This document shows, in pieces, positions 38,935 to 51,500 of a stretch of DNA of 64,000 nt. Position numbers and translations under genes: made by a program. Within the stretch, counting starts at the first letter, position 1, and each line of letters begins with the position of its first letter. The stretch covers positions 3,954,815 to 4,018,814 of the forward strand of contig CM021313.1 in the NCBI GenBank assembly GCA_010645155.1. The letters run 5' to 3'. The DNA is from Tigriopus japonicus (taxonomy: Eukaryota; Arthropoda; Copepoda; Harpacticoida; Harpacticidae). Below the pieces are notes generated by a model. That model was not told the DNA's origin and did not search any database. It saw only the letters and a list, made by a program, of their open reading frames with translations.

Positions 38935-39237
38935 TTATGTGCAACTTCTGAGCTTTGTGACACAAAATGTGCGCACACGAATGCTCCTGAAAAAATACAC
39001 TTTCAGATACCTTTCATACCTTCTCTGAGTACTGTACAACCCTAACTTCTGGAGCCTCTCCCAATACGAGAGCTCTCTCATTCCTGCGATGTTCCTAGTA
39101 AAACATCTTTGGACCTGCTCGACCTTTTGCAAACCTGCTGAACTCATTGGAGCCCAAATGGGTGAGGCATATTCGAGATGGGGCTGTACAATCGACAATC
39201 TTAACCTTGGTGGGCCTGAGTTGACCTGATGGGACAT
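38935..39237 (-). mobile_element. Fragment of a non-LTR retrotransposon (CR1/Jockey-like) reverse transcriptase, C-terminal part
   Basis: A 100-codon open frame reads SIVQPHLEYASPIWAP, then KVEQVQRCFTRNIAGM and LSYWERLQKLGLYSTQRRY. This is the characteristic region just after the reverse transcriptase domain of CR1/Jockey-type LINE ORF2 proteins. Nothing upstream on this strand shows the catalytic part, so this is a truncated, probably dead copy. Confidence 0.8.
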
Positions 39238-40220
39238 TGGGCTGGTATAACTGTGGTATTAGAGCATCAACTGAAGATGTGTGCTGAGATTGTTCTCTCC
39301 ACGCTCATGCTCCTTCTAGTCACGTTCTTCCCTAGTCAATTTGTAAACTTCCCCGTAGAATAATAAAATGTAGTTTTTCAACTCTGTCTTAATTGTACAA
39401 AACTGACAAAGTCCATAACTGTAACATGAGTCAGTGGTTTCCATGTCTCTGTCAACTCAATCAACAAGGTAAATTTCTGGCACCGTAAAAGCAAGGGAAA
39501 CTATTTCATCTTCAACCTTAAGAAGCAAAGAAAGAAGGTGTTCTCTTGATAAGAGCAAGAATTCTACTCAAACTCATTTTAGTCATTTAAAATGCATCCA
39601 ACAGTCTTCGGTAACCTTTTCGGGTGTCCAACACAACCGGAAAAAGAAAAATAGATTCTTCGTTTAACGCATACCGTTATAGTATTATCTGAGATACTAT
39701 TTTTTGTTTTTGTTCTCTTCAACAAAGTAAGTCACATTTGGCTTTCAAAGTAAACCAAAGACAACATTTTTTGGTTCTAGAACTGACTGTCTTTTTATCT
39801 ACAGTATATTCAGAATTACCGAAAGAGGGGAATATGCAGGTCATGCATCCCATTGTTTCTCCAAATTTTGCTTTAGCAAATATTGTTATAACAAGAACTT
39901 TAGTGAGTTAATTCACAACATATCCTAACACAATAATGTAGTTAGTTTAATCTTTAACACCTCCCCGTGAAACAATTCAAGAAACCCCTATTACCATAAT
40001 TTTCCGTTACGTATTTCATCTGTGCCAGAACAACGCCATCATAGTTATTAAGTAATCCATATACAAAAAAACGCGGAAACGATTTACGGGTTTTCAAGGG
40101 GGTTTTCATCAAGGGAATCGAGCGAGACTCGGCGTGAGCTCGAGTTGGGTCAAGGCAAGACCTTTGGGTGTTAAGGTGGGCCAGTCGGACACGGGTTATA
40201 GCCGTTTGATATGTTTGAGC
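39238..40220. other. Non-coding region
   Basis: I see no supportable gene. It is AT-rich and lies between the LINE fragment and the GC-motif patch. Confidence 0.3.
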
Positions 40221-40810
40221 TTAATTACGCTCGGGTTGGGCGTGTCGGGGAGTGGCACTCATAAGAATGGGAAAATTGACCCACGGGCTGAACTTGTAGG
40301 AGGATTTTTTAGAAATACCGGGAAACGCCTCCAGGAGGCGTGGTGCCCCTTTCTATGAGAATGCCAGTCACGCCCCAATCCGTGAAAAAACTCTGTCGCT
40401 AGCCCTCCCCCAAGTCGGGTGGGCGTGTCCGGGACGTTGCGGGCCAAAGGTGGGGGCGTGCCACGAAGCCAGACTTGGCCAACTGTGTTTGAATAATTTC
40501 AGTAGTGGCGAAATAGATTAGCGTGAAATTTTTGCACGACAATCTTGAATAGTCGGGACATCTAATAGGCCAATTTAGATTTCGACAATTGTCACGGCCC
40601 GCCCACAATCTCGGCTCAAATTTTGTGTTTTGGACCGAAATCTGATAAAAATGGACGAGATTTCACGGGCGAAAATTGCGGCCCGCCCCAAAGATGAACC
40701 AATGAACCGATTTTAAAAAGTTGGGCTTATAAAAGTTGGGTACTATCCTAGGCCCGCCCCCGGTAAAATTTCATCACAATAGCTCAAGGGCGTGGCCGTC
40801 TAATAGGGCA
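40221..40810. repeat. Patch of recurrent GGCCCGCCC and GGGCGTG motifs
   Basis: Within an otherwise AT-leaning region, GGCCCGCCC occurs near 40597, 40679 and 40751. GGGCGTG or its complement occurs near 40238, 40371, 40422, 40452 and 40789. The spacing of about 75-85 bp between the GGCCCGCCC copies suggests a degenerate tandem or dispersed repeat rather than a gene promoter. No transcription unit starts nearby. Confidence 0.4.
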
Positions 40811-41143
40811 TTCAAGTGCGAGGGGCATTTTTCATACTAAAGCCAATTACATTGCCTTTTCGCGGAATTGGCAAAACAGATTTTAGTTAAATTAACGGCA
40901 ACAAACCAAGGGATGGATGAGGAATTAAAAAATAGTTTCAGTTTCAAATTATCTCTAACCGTCCGTCATTAATTGCAATGTTAAGTGCCGTGATTTAAAG
41001 AAAAACGCACGAAAATCTGCTCGCTGTTTCATCTCATGATCGCATGTTTAAGCGTAGGAGAAAGAAGGGAGAGAACGGGCGATTCGCAAAAGGGGACTCA
41101 GATCGGACGAAGAAGGTAGAGAAGAAGAAGAAACGAACAAAAC

Positions 41144-41177
41144 TTAGGTTAGGTTAGGTTAGCCTAACTTGACCTAA
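41144..41177. repeat. Interstitial TTAGG telomere-type repeats, head to head
   Basis: Three TTAGG units plus a partial one (41144-41162) are followed at once by CCTAA units (41163-41167 and 41172-41176). TTAGG is the ancestral arthropod telomere repeat. The array is very short and lies far from any recognisable chromosome end. Confidence 0.65.
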
Positions 41178-41559
41178 CTTTTGTTCGCGAGGAAATTTCA
41201 AGGAGTGGACTATGGATTTGAGTGACGCGCAAACAAGTTCAATTTAGAAGGTCATTTTGAACAAGAAATTTGTTATCAATGCACTTTTTGAGATTATTTG
41301 ACAGATGCCAGTATTTGTGACAACAAAATACTTCTAAATTTTTGATAATTAGATATTTTTTCCAATGTTTTGACACAAGGTTGGAGACTCAGATAAAAAT
41401 GGCAAAGGCATCTTAAGAAACAAGGGTTTAACTAAAAATGAATGTACTGAACCTAACTTTAGCACGACTGAATGTAGCCAGATCATTTGACAGGATTAAT
41501 ATGTCACCAGTAAATGATTAAGGAAAAATGGAAAGAGATCATGAACTGAGGTACAGTGC

Positions 41560-42570
41560 ATTAAGATCAGGGACGAAGTTTAAGTGCGTGAAGATCAGGG
41601 ATTGAAGCAAGGTGGATGAATATCCAGGTATGAAGGTGAAGTGGATTGAGGAACAGTGGATGAGGAAAAATGGATGTGCGAAAAATGGTTTGTGTTCAAG
41701 TGGATTGAGCAGATTGGAGTGAAGTGGACTTTTTGCAAATTTTAGGGATTTAGGTAAAGGGGAATTTTAGAGATTAAAGAAAAGTTTGATTTTAGGATTT
41801 AGGTAAAGTAGATCAAAATAAGGGATTGACGGAAATTGGATCAAAATCTTGGATAGAGGTGTTCAAGTTTCGGGATTGAGGTAAAGTTGGATTTTAGGGA
41901 TTGAGGTAAAGTTGGATTTTTTGGATTGAGGTAAAGTTGGATTTTAGGAATTAAGAAAACGTTGGAATTTAGGTATTAAGAAAACGTTGGAATTTAGTGA
42001 TTAAGGAAAAGTTGAATTTTATGGATTAATGAAACGTGGGATTTGAGGGATTAAGGATAAGTCGGATTTTAGGAATTGAGGAAAAGTTGGATTTTAGGGA
42101 TTAAGGAAAAGTTGAATTTTAGAGATTGAAGAATAGTTGGATTTTATGAATTAATGAAAAGTGGGAGTTTAGGGATTAAGGACAAGTTGGCTCTTAGGAA
42201 TTGAGGTAAAGTGGAATTTTGGAGATTCGAGAAAAGTTGGATTTTCGGGATTGAGAAAAGTTGGATTTTCGGGATTGAGAAAAAGTGGCATTTTAGGGAT
42301 TGAGGAAAAGTTGGGTTTTGAGGGGTTGAGGTAGACTGGATTTTTAGGAATTGAGGAAAAAACAACCAAGATTATTGAATGAAGTAAATGGGATTGAGCG
42401 AAGGTGGATTGAGGCAAGGACACGATTGTGGTTAAGTGGATTGATGTACAGTTGATGAAGATCAGGGACGAAGGTAAAGTTGACATAAATCAGGAGTTTT
42501 AAAGTGGATGAAGATAAAGGATGGAGGTTAAAATCAGGGACTGAGGCAAAGTGAATGAAAATTAGGGATT
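41560..42570. repeat. Degenerate minisatellite with a unit of about 25 bp
   Basis: The core (about 41735-42365) consists of roughly two dozen diverged copies of ATTGAGGTAAAGTTGGATTT followed by TAGGG. Two neighbouring units are exactly 25 bp. Flanking sequence from 41560 and up to 42570 (AAGATCAGGGACGAAG, GTGGATTGAGG) looks like further-decayed units. Open frames on the minus strand here (42144-42486) are repeats translated and are not genes. Confidence 0.85.
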
Positions 42571-42958
42571 GACAAGCATCTTGACATTCATGTTGAGGAC
42601 TTTAAAATCATACAAATGTTGTCACTCTTAATGTGATTAACAGCATTAACACTTTATCAAACGTAAAGTAGTGCTCCACATGTAAAGGGGGGACTTGCCA
42701 GGCAACGTCAAGTTTAAAATGGGCGTGTGGTCAAGCTAAAGCGCTCTATGCAGAGGAGGAGGAAGCTCTATATAGTACTTGAAAAGTAGCAACAGATTAA
42801 CCTAAAAACGGCTTTTTTCAATAAATTTAATCTAAAACTAACTCACAACTAAAAAGTGGACGCGAGGGTCTAGATGCTTGCCATCTAGTCAAAGTCTTAA
42901 AGACTCTTACAAAGCTGAGACGGGTTGCTCTAATTGATGTGCAAAGTGTGCCTTAATC

Positions 42959-43159
42959 TTAACGGCGTTCCACTTGAGCGCTACGGTCATCAGGCTGCAA
43001 AGTAAAAGCCCGTTGGAAGAAAAAAGCACGAGCGGCCTTGGCTCGCTTCTCCTCCCTTGAACGGAAGACTGGCGTGACGAAGACCGTCGGAGGCCTATTA
43101 GGGGATCGCTTTTTGTAGTCACGAACCCTTGCTGAGTTAACGCCAAGAACAGAAGGCAT
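42959..43159 (-). CDS. Weak candidate small basic ORF
   Basis: A 66-codon frame starts MPSVLGVNSARVRDYKKRS and ends at TAA. It is rich in Arg and Lys and more GC-rich than its surroundings. An overlapping frame on the same strand (42907-43164) is also open. It has no family resemblance, and a transposon remnant is as likely as a gene. Confidence 0.2.
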   Translation of the reverse strand: MPSVLGVNSARVRDYKKRSPNRPPTVFVTPVFRSREEKRAKAARAFFFQRAFTLQPDDRSAQVERR

Positions 43160-43566
43160 CGCAACGCCCCTACAAAGCTAAACGTTAGCTAGCATCTTCG
43201 GTCGCATTTTAGAGATCTTTTGCTCTCCTCCACTCTCTCTTTGCAACGAGATTTCACAGATTGGTGCTACTAGGCAAAATTTATAATGGCAAAGTGAAGT
43301 GCAAAAAACACGAGTTTATTTGGTTAACACACCGAGGATTGGTATTACGGTCAATTGTGAAACACGACAGGAACAGTAAGTGTCTCTGTCATAGATATTC
43401 TAACATCTCTTGATCCAAACTTTGGGCTTCTAATTGGCATCAAAACGAGATGTTTTGGCCCTTTTCTTAATGTTATTGTTCAATCATTTTATGATATTGT
43501 GTTAGTTTGTCAAAACGTATCTTCCGGGTTTTTTTCCTATCCAATTTCAACTGGCGTTCAAGTGGC

Positions 43567-43731
43567 GAGAAAAATGGCGATGTCGAGCTAGAAAGGACTT
43601 CTTCAGTACTGGAGTTGTTCCAATTTGGAACACACTGCCATTTACAGTGCGATGCGCCAGATCAGTGGAAGATTTTAAGAAGTGACTGTCTTCTTTCCTC
43701 AAAACCAATCCTAATCCTCTCTAATTCCGTG
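43567..43731 (+). mobile_element. Remnant of the extreme C-terminus of a LINE ORF2 protein
   Basis: In one plus-strand frame the sequence reads RKDFFSTGVVPIWNTLP, then CARSVEDFKK, a stop, and LSSFLKTNPNP. The pattern FF..R/G V.P.WN.LP followed by A.SV..FK is the standard tail of CR1/Jockey-type LINE ORF2 proteins. The internal stop (TGA at about 43684) shows decay. It is a different copy from the minus-strand fragment at 38.9-39.2 kb. Confidence 0.7.
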
Positions 43732-45509
43732 ATCATTAAAAGAATTGTCAAAGTATGTGAGTCCAATTTTGCCAGGTTGGGACCACGGAACGGTGGGTCA
43801 TTTTATTCATGCCATATCTGACCTGATTTTACCTCCTCCACTGTAATCCCATACTCATTATACACCTCTAGGTGTTCTGAGTGAACTTCTCAATAAACAA
43901 TAATAAACTGATCTTGATGATGAAAATAACAGGATTAACCACTTACAAGAACTGAAGTCACTATAAAAATCAGACATGTGCAAACTAAACCAGACTTTCA
44001 AAATGCAATTAATTGGTAACATTTGGCTCAGGAAGCCCATTTTTTGATGGCTTTGTACAATTTTGGACCTCTTGACCTCAAAAACAAACAAAATGGATCC
44101 AATCCAAGAGCAAATGGACCCTCCCTATGACGTTGTAAACTTATTCTATGGATGAAGTCTATTGAAAAGTAGATGCTCACTTTTCGTTACTCCAAGGAGC
44201 TCTTGCATTTGGTGAGCGCTTCAACCAATGGTTTGACATCAATGAGACGTACTTGATTGATTAAATTATTCTCTTGGTAATTCATAAATAAGAGTCTCGT
44301 CTTGTTAGGATGTTTCAGTTCTGTAACATTTGCAATTTGAAGGTGATCGGGTTAAGTCCTTCAAAAGCCAACGAGGTTGAACCTTATCGAAAAACCATTA
44401 GAATCCCTCTTTATGATAGTGCTCTAGAAGGAGCTACGCTTTATGTGAAAATCATTGGGCCTTTGTAGAGACTCCAAACGTAAGATAGCCAGCCACATAG
44501 TCTAGAAATATACGGTATGCTCTTGGTGAGGTGGGTGATATTTTGAGGCAAATTGTGTTATACTATGTAGTTGCAGTATTCTTGCTCTTAAAAAAGGTTT
44601 CTTGAAACGTCTCAGTGCAAATGGAACAAGTTGTCTATAGTTTTTCAAATTCTAATGTTGTGATTCCCGCTTGAACTCATTTCAATCATAAGGATCAAGA
44701 AGAGCTTGAAAGAAAACTATTCGAAGAGCATAGAACTAGAACCTTTTAAATCCGGTCTGTTCATCTCTTTATGATGAAACTTTCGATAAATCAATTCATG
44801 CAAAGATGAACCATAAATTTGACGAGATTTGAATACTAGAGTTACGTAAAATGCCCCCTAAAACCACAATATTTTTCCGCCTCAAAGATGAACAAGAGAG
44901 CTAAATCAAGATGCTTCACCCGGGACTTTCACTAATTAAGTCACAATAAAAAATGTTTTTAGAATGATTTTGAACAAAAATGCTTCGGTTGATTGCAACT
45001 AATGAACATTAGTTTTTAGAGTATGGATTTTTCCTTTTTCCTTCCAGGCTTTTATACCCCTTGACCCCTTGACCGTCGCAATGCAAGAAAATAGAAACAT
45101 ATTATGTTAGTTCCCATAAATCCAAGTTGCAGTGCGAATATGCCCAAGGCCGACCATAAATTCATAGATAAAAATAATACATAATACATGGCTATTTTTT
45201 TTAAAATGTGATTGAAAATCATTATTAATTAAAGCAACAGCTTGTGTATATACATCTACGTATTTCTACGTACTACGAAAAACCAATTCTCTTCTCATTC
45301 AACTGACGCGATTCAAACCCAGGTCCTCTCGAATTCTTAATGTCGTATGTGTTTGATCTATGTAGTACATTTTACGAGGCTTTGAAGTAACGTTTATGAA
45401 AATTTTGCAAGGAACCAAGCACCCTACCTTTTGGTGAATAAGGATACCACATCACTCATAAATATACATTTTATACGTGTTCCAGGGTCATCATCAACGA
45501 AACAATATC
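43732..45509. other. Upstream region of the second DIP-like gene
   Basis: No coding sequence is recognised. A fragment near 45308-45330 looks slightly like the B-box half of a tRNA-derived SINE, but not convincingly. The 5' UTR and promoter of the next gene probably lie at the right end. Confidence 0.3.
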
Positions 45510-48500
45510 ATGGCAACTCAATTCCAATTTCCCAGGCTCTACATATCAGATCGCGTTAAACATGTCCTGTGCTTTTGTGTCTTGTTATTTCTCATCTCAT
45601 TCGTCAAATTTGGTAAGAACGACAGGAATTACGTACATTATATTTTCGTGATGCACTCGACGTCACTCTGATAGTTCCATAATTGGGGAAGAACATCCTT
45701 GGCTAAGTCGTTTGGCGTGTTCCAAATCGCCTTTTGTGAAGACACAACATACAAGAGCAATAAAGAAGTTGAGCTCGAATGTGGGAAAACTTGGATATTA
45801 AAATGCACTTTCGCTCGAACTTCAGTTCCGAATCCCGAATCTTCTTGGGTTAGAGATTAGAACAAAAGAATGGCGAACAATTGGAACCTCGTGGAGGACA
45901 ATGGAACAGTCCGGCAATTCTACTGCCACACAAAATGAGAAGATTTCAGCCGATTACATGTTTGGCTTTCAACAACTGAGGAATTTGTTGTAGGACAGCG
46001 AGTTAATTTTGCAATTTTGGGCCTAACGTAAAACTCATGTGAACTTGAGACGTCTCCTTTTAATTTGAATTCAACATATCTGCCCAAACATGAAAGCATT
46101 GTGGGTCTAACCAAGAAGCACTGGAATCATGGAGTGGGAGGCTGGCAATGAGAATAATGATTTCCAGTAAGAACAATTCACTTGCGTTCTTCTGCAAATG
46201 AGACCTTGCATATGTTGACAAGAATACGTATTTCAATTGTCAGCTCAATCGAACGTCGGAGACAAAAGTTATGCTCACTAAAAGTTCAGTTCAAATCCTA
46301 TCCAGAATGAATGAAATAGCCCTTTTGTGGTAATCGTTTTACCACAAAAGGGCGAGTTCATTCATTCTATTCTCTCTTCAGTACATAAGTTCGAGAAGGC
46401 ATAACTTTTCACTCCGGCATTCGATTGGGCTGAAATTTGAAATTCGTGTTCTTCTCAATGCAAGCCAGGTCTCATTTGCAGAAGAACGCAAATGGTTTGT
46501 TTCTGCTGGAAATCATAATTCTCATTGCTAGCCTCTCACTCCATGATTTCCGTTCTTCTTGGTCTAACCGAGGAAAACATAAGATATGGAAGTCTGTCCT
46601 CAGGTGTTCAGCTGTGGATTTTTACAAGTCGAATTCCATAAGAGCGAATAATTTTATTTTAAGGCGATTAACAAGACATGCATTTAATGATTTCGTTAGC
46701 TAAATGGCAGTACGTACGATCCGTTCCTCAGTTCACAAGAAAATAGGCCGCATGTTAACGTACTTAATTCAAAAGCGAGAGTATAGCAAAGTCACGTTGA
46801 ATTACCATTCGTTGAGTATATACTCTCCCCAGCTGCTGCATTTCAAACATAGGAGTTGTCACAAGTATATACTCGAGGCCAGTTAATCTGTGTTGATTTT
46901 GGTATACTCTCGCTTTTAAATTAGGTGCGTTAACATGCGGCCTAATAACGCTTCTTTCGTTGTAACGGTCACTGTACTAACTAACGCAGGGAAGCTAGAG
47001 ACAAATTGCCCCTAGTTCGGTCGGAAAAGCGCGCATTGCTCCATGCTTCAAAATAGTGCAACTGTCACAAAATTCAATCGATCAAGTTGATTTAAGAGTA
47101 TAAACTTTGAATTACCAGTCAAACAAGGGGTTTAATTACATTTTTCTTTGGGAGTTCGTCTGTCAATAAAACCTTGCTTATGTTGCGCCGAAGCTTATTT
47201 TTTCAATTCTAAACTCAATTGAATGACTCAAATCTCAGAACATAATCCTAAATTTTCACAAAATGAATGAGCCAACCCTGTTCTAGGTAATCTGATTCAC
47301 TTTATGCTTTTTTCAGAGTTATTCCAAAGTATGAGAAGGCATAGCTTTTCACTCCAGCATTTGATTGAGCTGAAAATTGAAATTGTAGGTAACAGACAAG
47401 GCAGAAAGTCACATTTGTAGAAAAACACAATTGATTTGTTATTCTAGAAATCATGATTGTTATCTTTAACCCCTTCATCCATATAACTCAGTAATTTGCT
47501 TACTTCAATCAAGCTTGGATGAGAACAAATTGAAATGTTGAGATTTTCATTTCAGTGGAAGGTAATACAGATGGTCCATTATTTGGACTTCGACTGAAGA
47601 ATCTTACGGTGGAAATGGGTAAAAATGCCACATTTACTTGTTACGTCAAGAATATCGGTGGCTATAAGGTAAGCATCAAAAATCGTTGTACGTACGCACA
47701 TGTTGATGTTTCCGACAGGAATTTATTTTAAAGGGTCGAGGGGTTGAAACTTGGCCAGGGGCGAATCGCGATAAATCACGATATCGACATATTTGTTCCA
47801 AAATATGCTTTGCTCCAAAACAAACGGGCTCAGTGCACATAGGCTGCAAGGCAAAGGGAACCAAAAAGGCCACTAGAATCCAAATCCGATGGGGAACTGA
47901 GTCGATGAAAGGCTATGGATCGTCGTCCCCCAAAAATATACTACATAGGTCCAATTGAAGCTTCCCATTTCAAATTTAAGCATATCATCGTGGTCTTTAT
48001 CCTTGATGGTGCTATTCAAGTTTAGCTTTAGAAAAGGCTTCAGCTTGTTTATTATGGAACAACGATGGAATTGTGAAATTCTCCGGGTTAGCTTGATGCT
48101 ATGAGCTCACTCAACAAAGCTATGCTTGTGGCCACAAAAAAAGAATAAAGAAAATGGGGAATGTTCCACACCACTTTTGTCCCATAGCTCCATACCTGGG
48201 CACTCCCCTCCTAGCAATTCAAAGTCAACCATTCCCATTACGTGTCAGATCAAACACCTTTCTATTTAACTTGGATAGACCAAACTTCAGTCATTAACAT
48301 TGTTCCTCCTCCATGTGTTTATTTTCGAAAAATGATTCATATAAAGACAAGATTTGTCAGCTCATTTCTGGTCGGGTTTCGAGAGTTGGAACAGTCAGCG
48401 AGAGGGGAATTTGTTGAACACAGGATTTCATCCATCACACACGAGAGTCGGAGAAAGAAAGCGAAAGAGACGGAAGAGAAGAGAAACAATTGCAGAACCA

Positions 48501-51500
48501 TTCTCCCTTGGACCCATGGAGTACGTAGAACGTATTAGGACACGAGATGCCCTCGTCTGATAAAGCCTGATAACGAGAAAATGGGGGGTCCGAAAAGACA
48601 ACAGAGTACCATTGGCTCATGGAGGACACATGAGCGAAAATGAGGGATTTATGGAGACCCCTGAAAACCATTTGGTATGTACAGTACGGCACCAATTCCC
48701 CTCAGGATGGAGACGCTTTGGAGACAGCGAGATTTTAGGACGGTAGCGATGGTTTTCGGGCCAAGGCTTTTCGGTTTCATATCCTCATGGCCGGAAAAAA
48801 GTTGCTTTACATTGACAACTTTTCAGCTATTTGAGCGACTCAAGGGTTCCCGATCCATGGATAACCCACTTTGGGGTAATCTATGAGGGCGGTAAGCGAT
48901 GGGAAAAGTAACCCTGAGGAGGGAGTTTTAATAAAAAAGGACCAGTGTCTCATATCTAGTCAAGAGTGGCATGGATTAGTCGAAAAAGTTTGGGTAGTTG
49001 AGAGGTGAGGAGGAAACTTTGAGGCTCTTTTCCATTTTAAAGCTGTTGTTCCAACCCAAGAGTACTGAAGGTTTGCTTCGAAAATGTTCCACGACTGCCA
49101 CAAGTCACAATGGACTCGAAATGAAAAGGACCAAGAGACTTTCGACTATGATTGATCAGTGATTCTTGTAGCCCGGCAATTGACCCATTCATAATCCGGG
49201 GGAGAAAATTATCGCTCATTGTAAGATCCCACCAGATTATACCCACTGTGAAAAAAATCCCGTGGAAATTGTTCATCACTTGAAATTTTCAGGACACTCT
49301 CTCGAAGGGACTCATTTCTACCTCTTGAGGGCATTTTAATTTCCCGAACTGAACCGTGGTTGTAAGGACACAAATTCTGGAGATAATTTAACAGTGTCCT
49401 TGGACCATTGGTCAAATGAAATGAATGCATCACAAAAGAAAGATGAGGCCCTCACCATCCACATGGCAAATGTTGAAAGAAGCCATTAATAAGCGGAAAA
49501 GGCGGATCAAAGAGGAAACGACGACACGCGTTTCTTGGGATCACCGAATAGCTACTCAATTGACGACGAGAGTACCTTAAGGAGGGGAATTAGTAAGTAC
49601 GGCGGAGGAAAGGGCTCATTTGACACAATGGTCATCACACCCACATTCATCTGAGACCTCGTAAATCATTTCTGCATCCATCCATCATCGTCATATGTCA
49701 AAGATAAAGGAGTAATGAGAACCAGACTCTCTCCCTCTCTCTTCTTCTTTCTCCAAGTCCGTCTTGATCCCAATGGGTTTGTTCCTCGACGGAGATCTTC
49801 TGGCACATGTCAAATTGGAAGGGAACTGTGTCAATTGGCTGGGACAGCTCCCTCGTGGAACCAGTTCTTTCGGCCATAAACGTCCGACAACGATCTCTGG
49901 TTGCTCGACAGTCAGTCAAGAGGCTTTGTGTACGCAATTTGGAAGTCCAAAAAAACATTGATTCTCTTTGTTGTCAAGTCTGAGTTCCAATTAAGTCCCA
50001 CTTTACATGCCTCTCGTTCCATTGAGTTAATCGCGATATAGAACGGAGAGAACTGGGCTCCGAGGACCCTTTATTATGGGATGTGGCTCCAGGTTTATCC
50101 CTCAGCAGCGGAAAAATATTTTTATTCCTCCCACAAAACTGGCAAGGAAAGAGATGCAACATGGTCCATTGTGCCCAACTTCGAGTTGTTCCAAGCACGA
50201 CGTTCCCCTCGACAAATCTCGGTGAATACGCACTTTAACATGTTTGTTAGGTGTTTTGTTGGTTTTAGTGGTTTGTTCCAGCTCCACCAGCGGCTCAATG
50301 GTGGCAACAGCTGGGATTAAGTTGAGACCTTTCTTCCTTGGATGGATGGATGGATAGAAAGAACACTTACGTCCTTGGAACACTTTGCTCACCTCGAAAA
50401 CAATCCCTATTCCAGGATCTGAGTCTCTTGCTTTGGTTGACGACTGCTTAGAGATTTTGGACAAATCATCATTCCACTCTTGGGTTGGGAAGACTTTTCT
50501 CGAAGCGGATACGAAATATATCCGAAATGGCTTGTAACAAGCTAGCAGCTTATTCCACCAAGGAGAACGCACGTGGCTTTAACAATGGAAGAAAATCATA
50601 AAAATCTGCTTGTTCCATGCCATGCACTGTGGAACACGCTTGGGACAATGCCCGGTTGCCATATATACACTGGTAGTTGGCCAACACAACACACACATCT
50701 GCACAAAATAGGTTTTTCCAATTCGGCATTTTGATATTTCTCTCTCTTTCTCCTCCGATTTGGGGGGAAACGAACGAGACTCCAGTGAGGGAGCATTGCG
50801 GTGGCTGGAACAGAGTGGAACATAAGGGTTATAGCCCTACCAATTGGGACGGTTCCACAACACAAGAGTGGGTCTCAATTACACAATTAGAGCTTCTCAA
50901 TTGACTGAGATTGTGCCACTTTCCGCCCAGGAAAATGGGCACAACCTTCAAGTCTTTGAGAGCCCTCAAAACGTGCTGTAAATCCATTTTGATTTGTTTT
51001 GTTCCCTCATTATATGTACTTTGGGCTTTTCAGGTGGGCTGGGTAAAGGCTGACACGAAATCCATCTTGGCCATTGGGGAATTCCGCATCAGTCATAACG
51101 AGAGGGTGACCGTCTCCAATGAGAAACAACAGAAGCATCACTTACATATCACAGGGGTCACACTTGAGGACGCTGGACCTTACATGTGTCAGTTGAACAC
51201 TGCCCCAATGAAGAGCCAGGTGAGATTTGAAACCATTCTATTCTATTACAGAGGGCTTCTTAATGGATGTTGATGGTTGGATATTTTTCCAAAATCATCG
51301 AAGCGGAACGTATCTGCAAAATATGAGCCGACGAGAGTGTTTCCTTAAGATTTTTCCCCCGTTCGCGTCAACTTCACTAGAAAAATCTAGGGAGGGAAAA
51401 GGAACCAGCGATCTTGTTGCGGAAGCTTTTCACCTGTTGTTTGTCCTGGAACCAAGCCAGTAGTTGATGGTGACAAGATCAGATTTGCCATCTCACACTT

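Noticed and set aside
42144..42486. Minus-strand open frames rich in Pro, Asn, Phe and Ser
   Set aside because: They are translations of the 25-bp minisatellite; the periodic sequence gives repetitive pseudo-protein.
45300..45330. Possible tRNA or SINE B-box (reverse of GGGTTTGAATC)
   Set aside because: No A-box at the right distance and no cloverleaf potential found by eye.
50102..50572. 156-codon minus-strand frame in a DIP-like intron
   Set aside because: No motifs or splice context; overlapping frames occur on the other strand.
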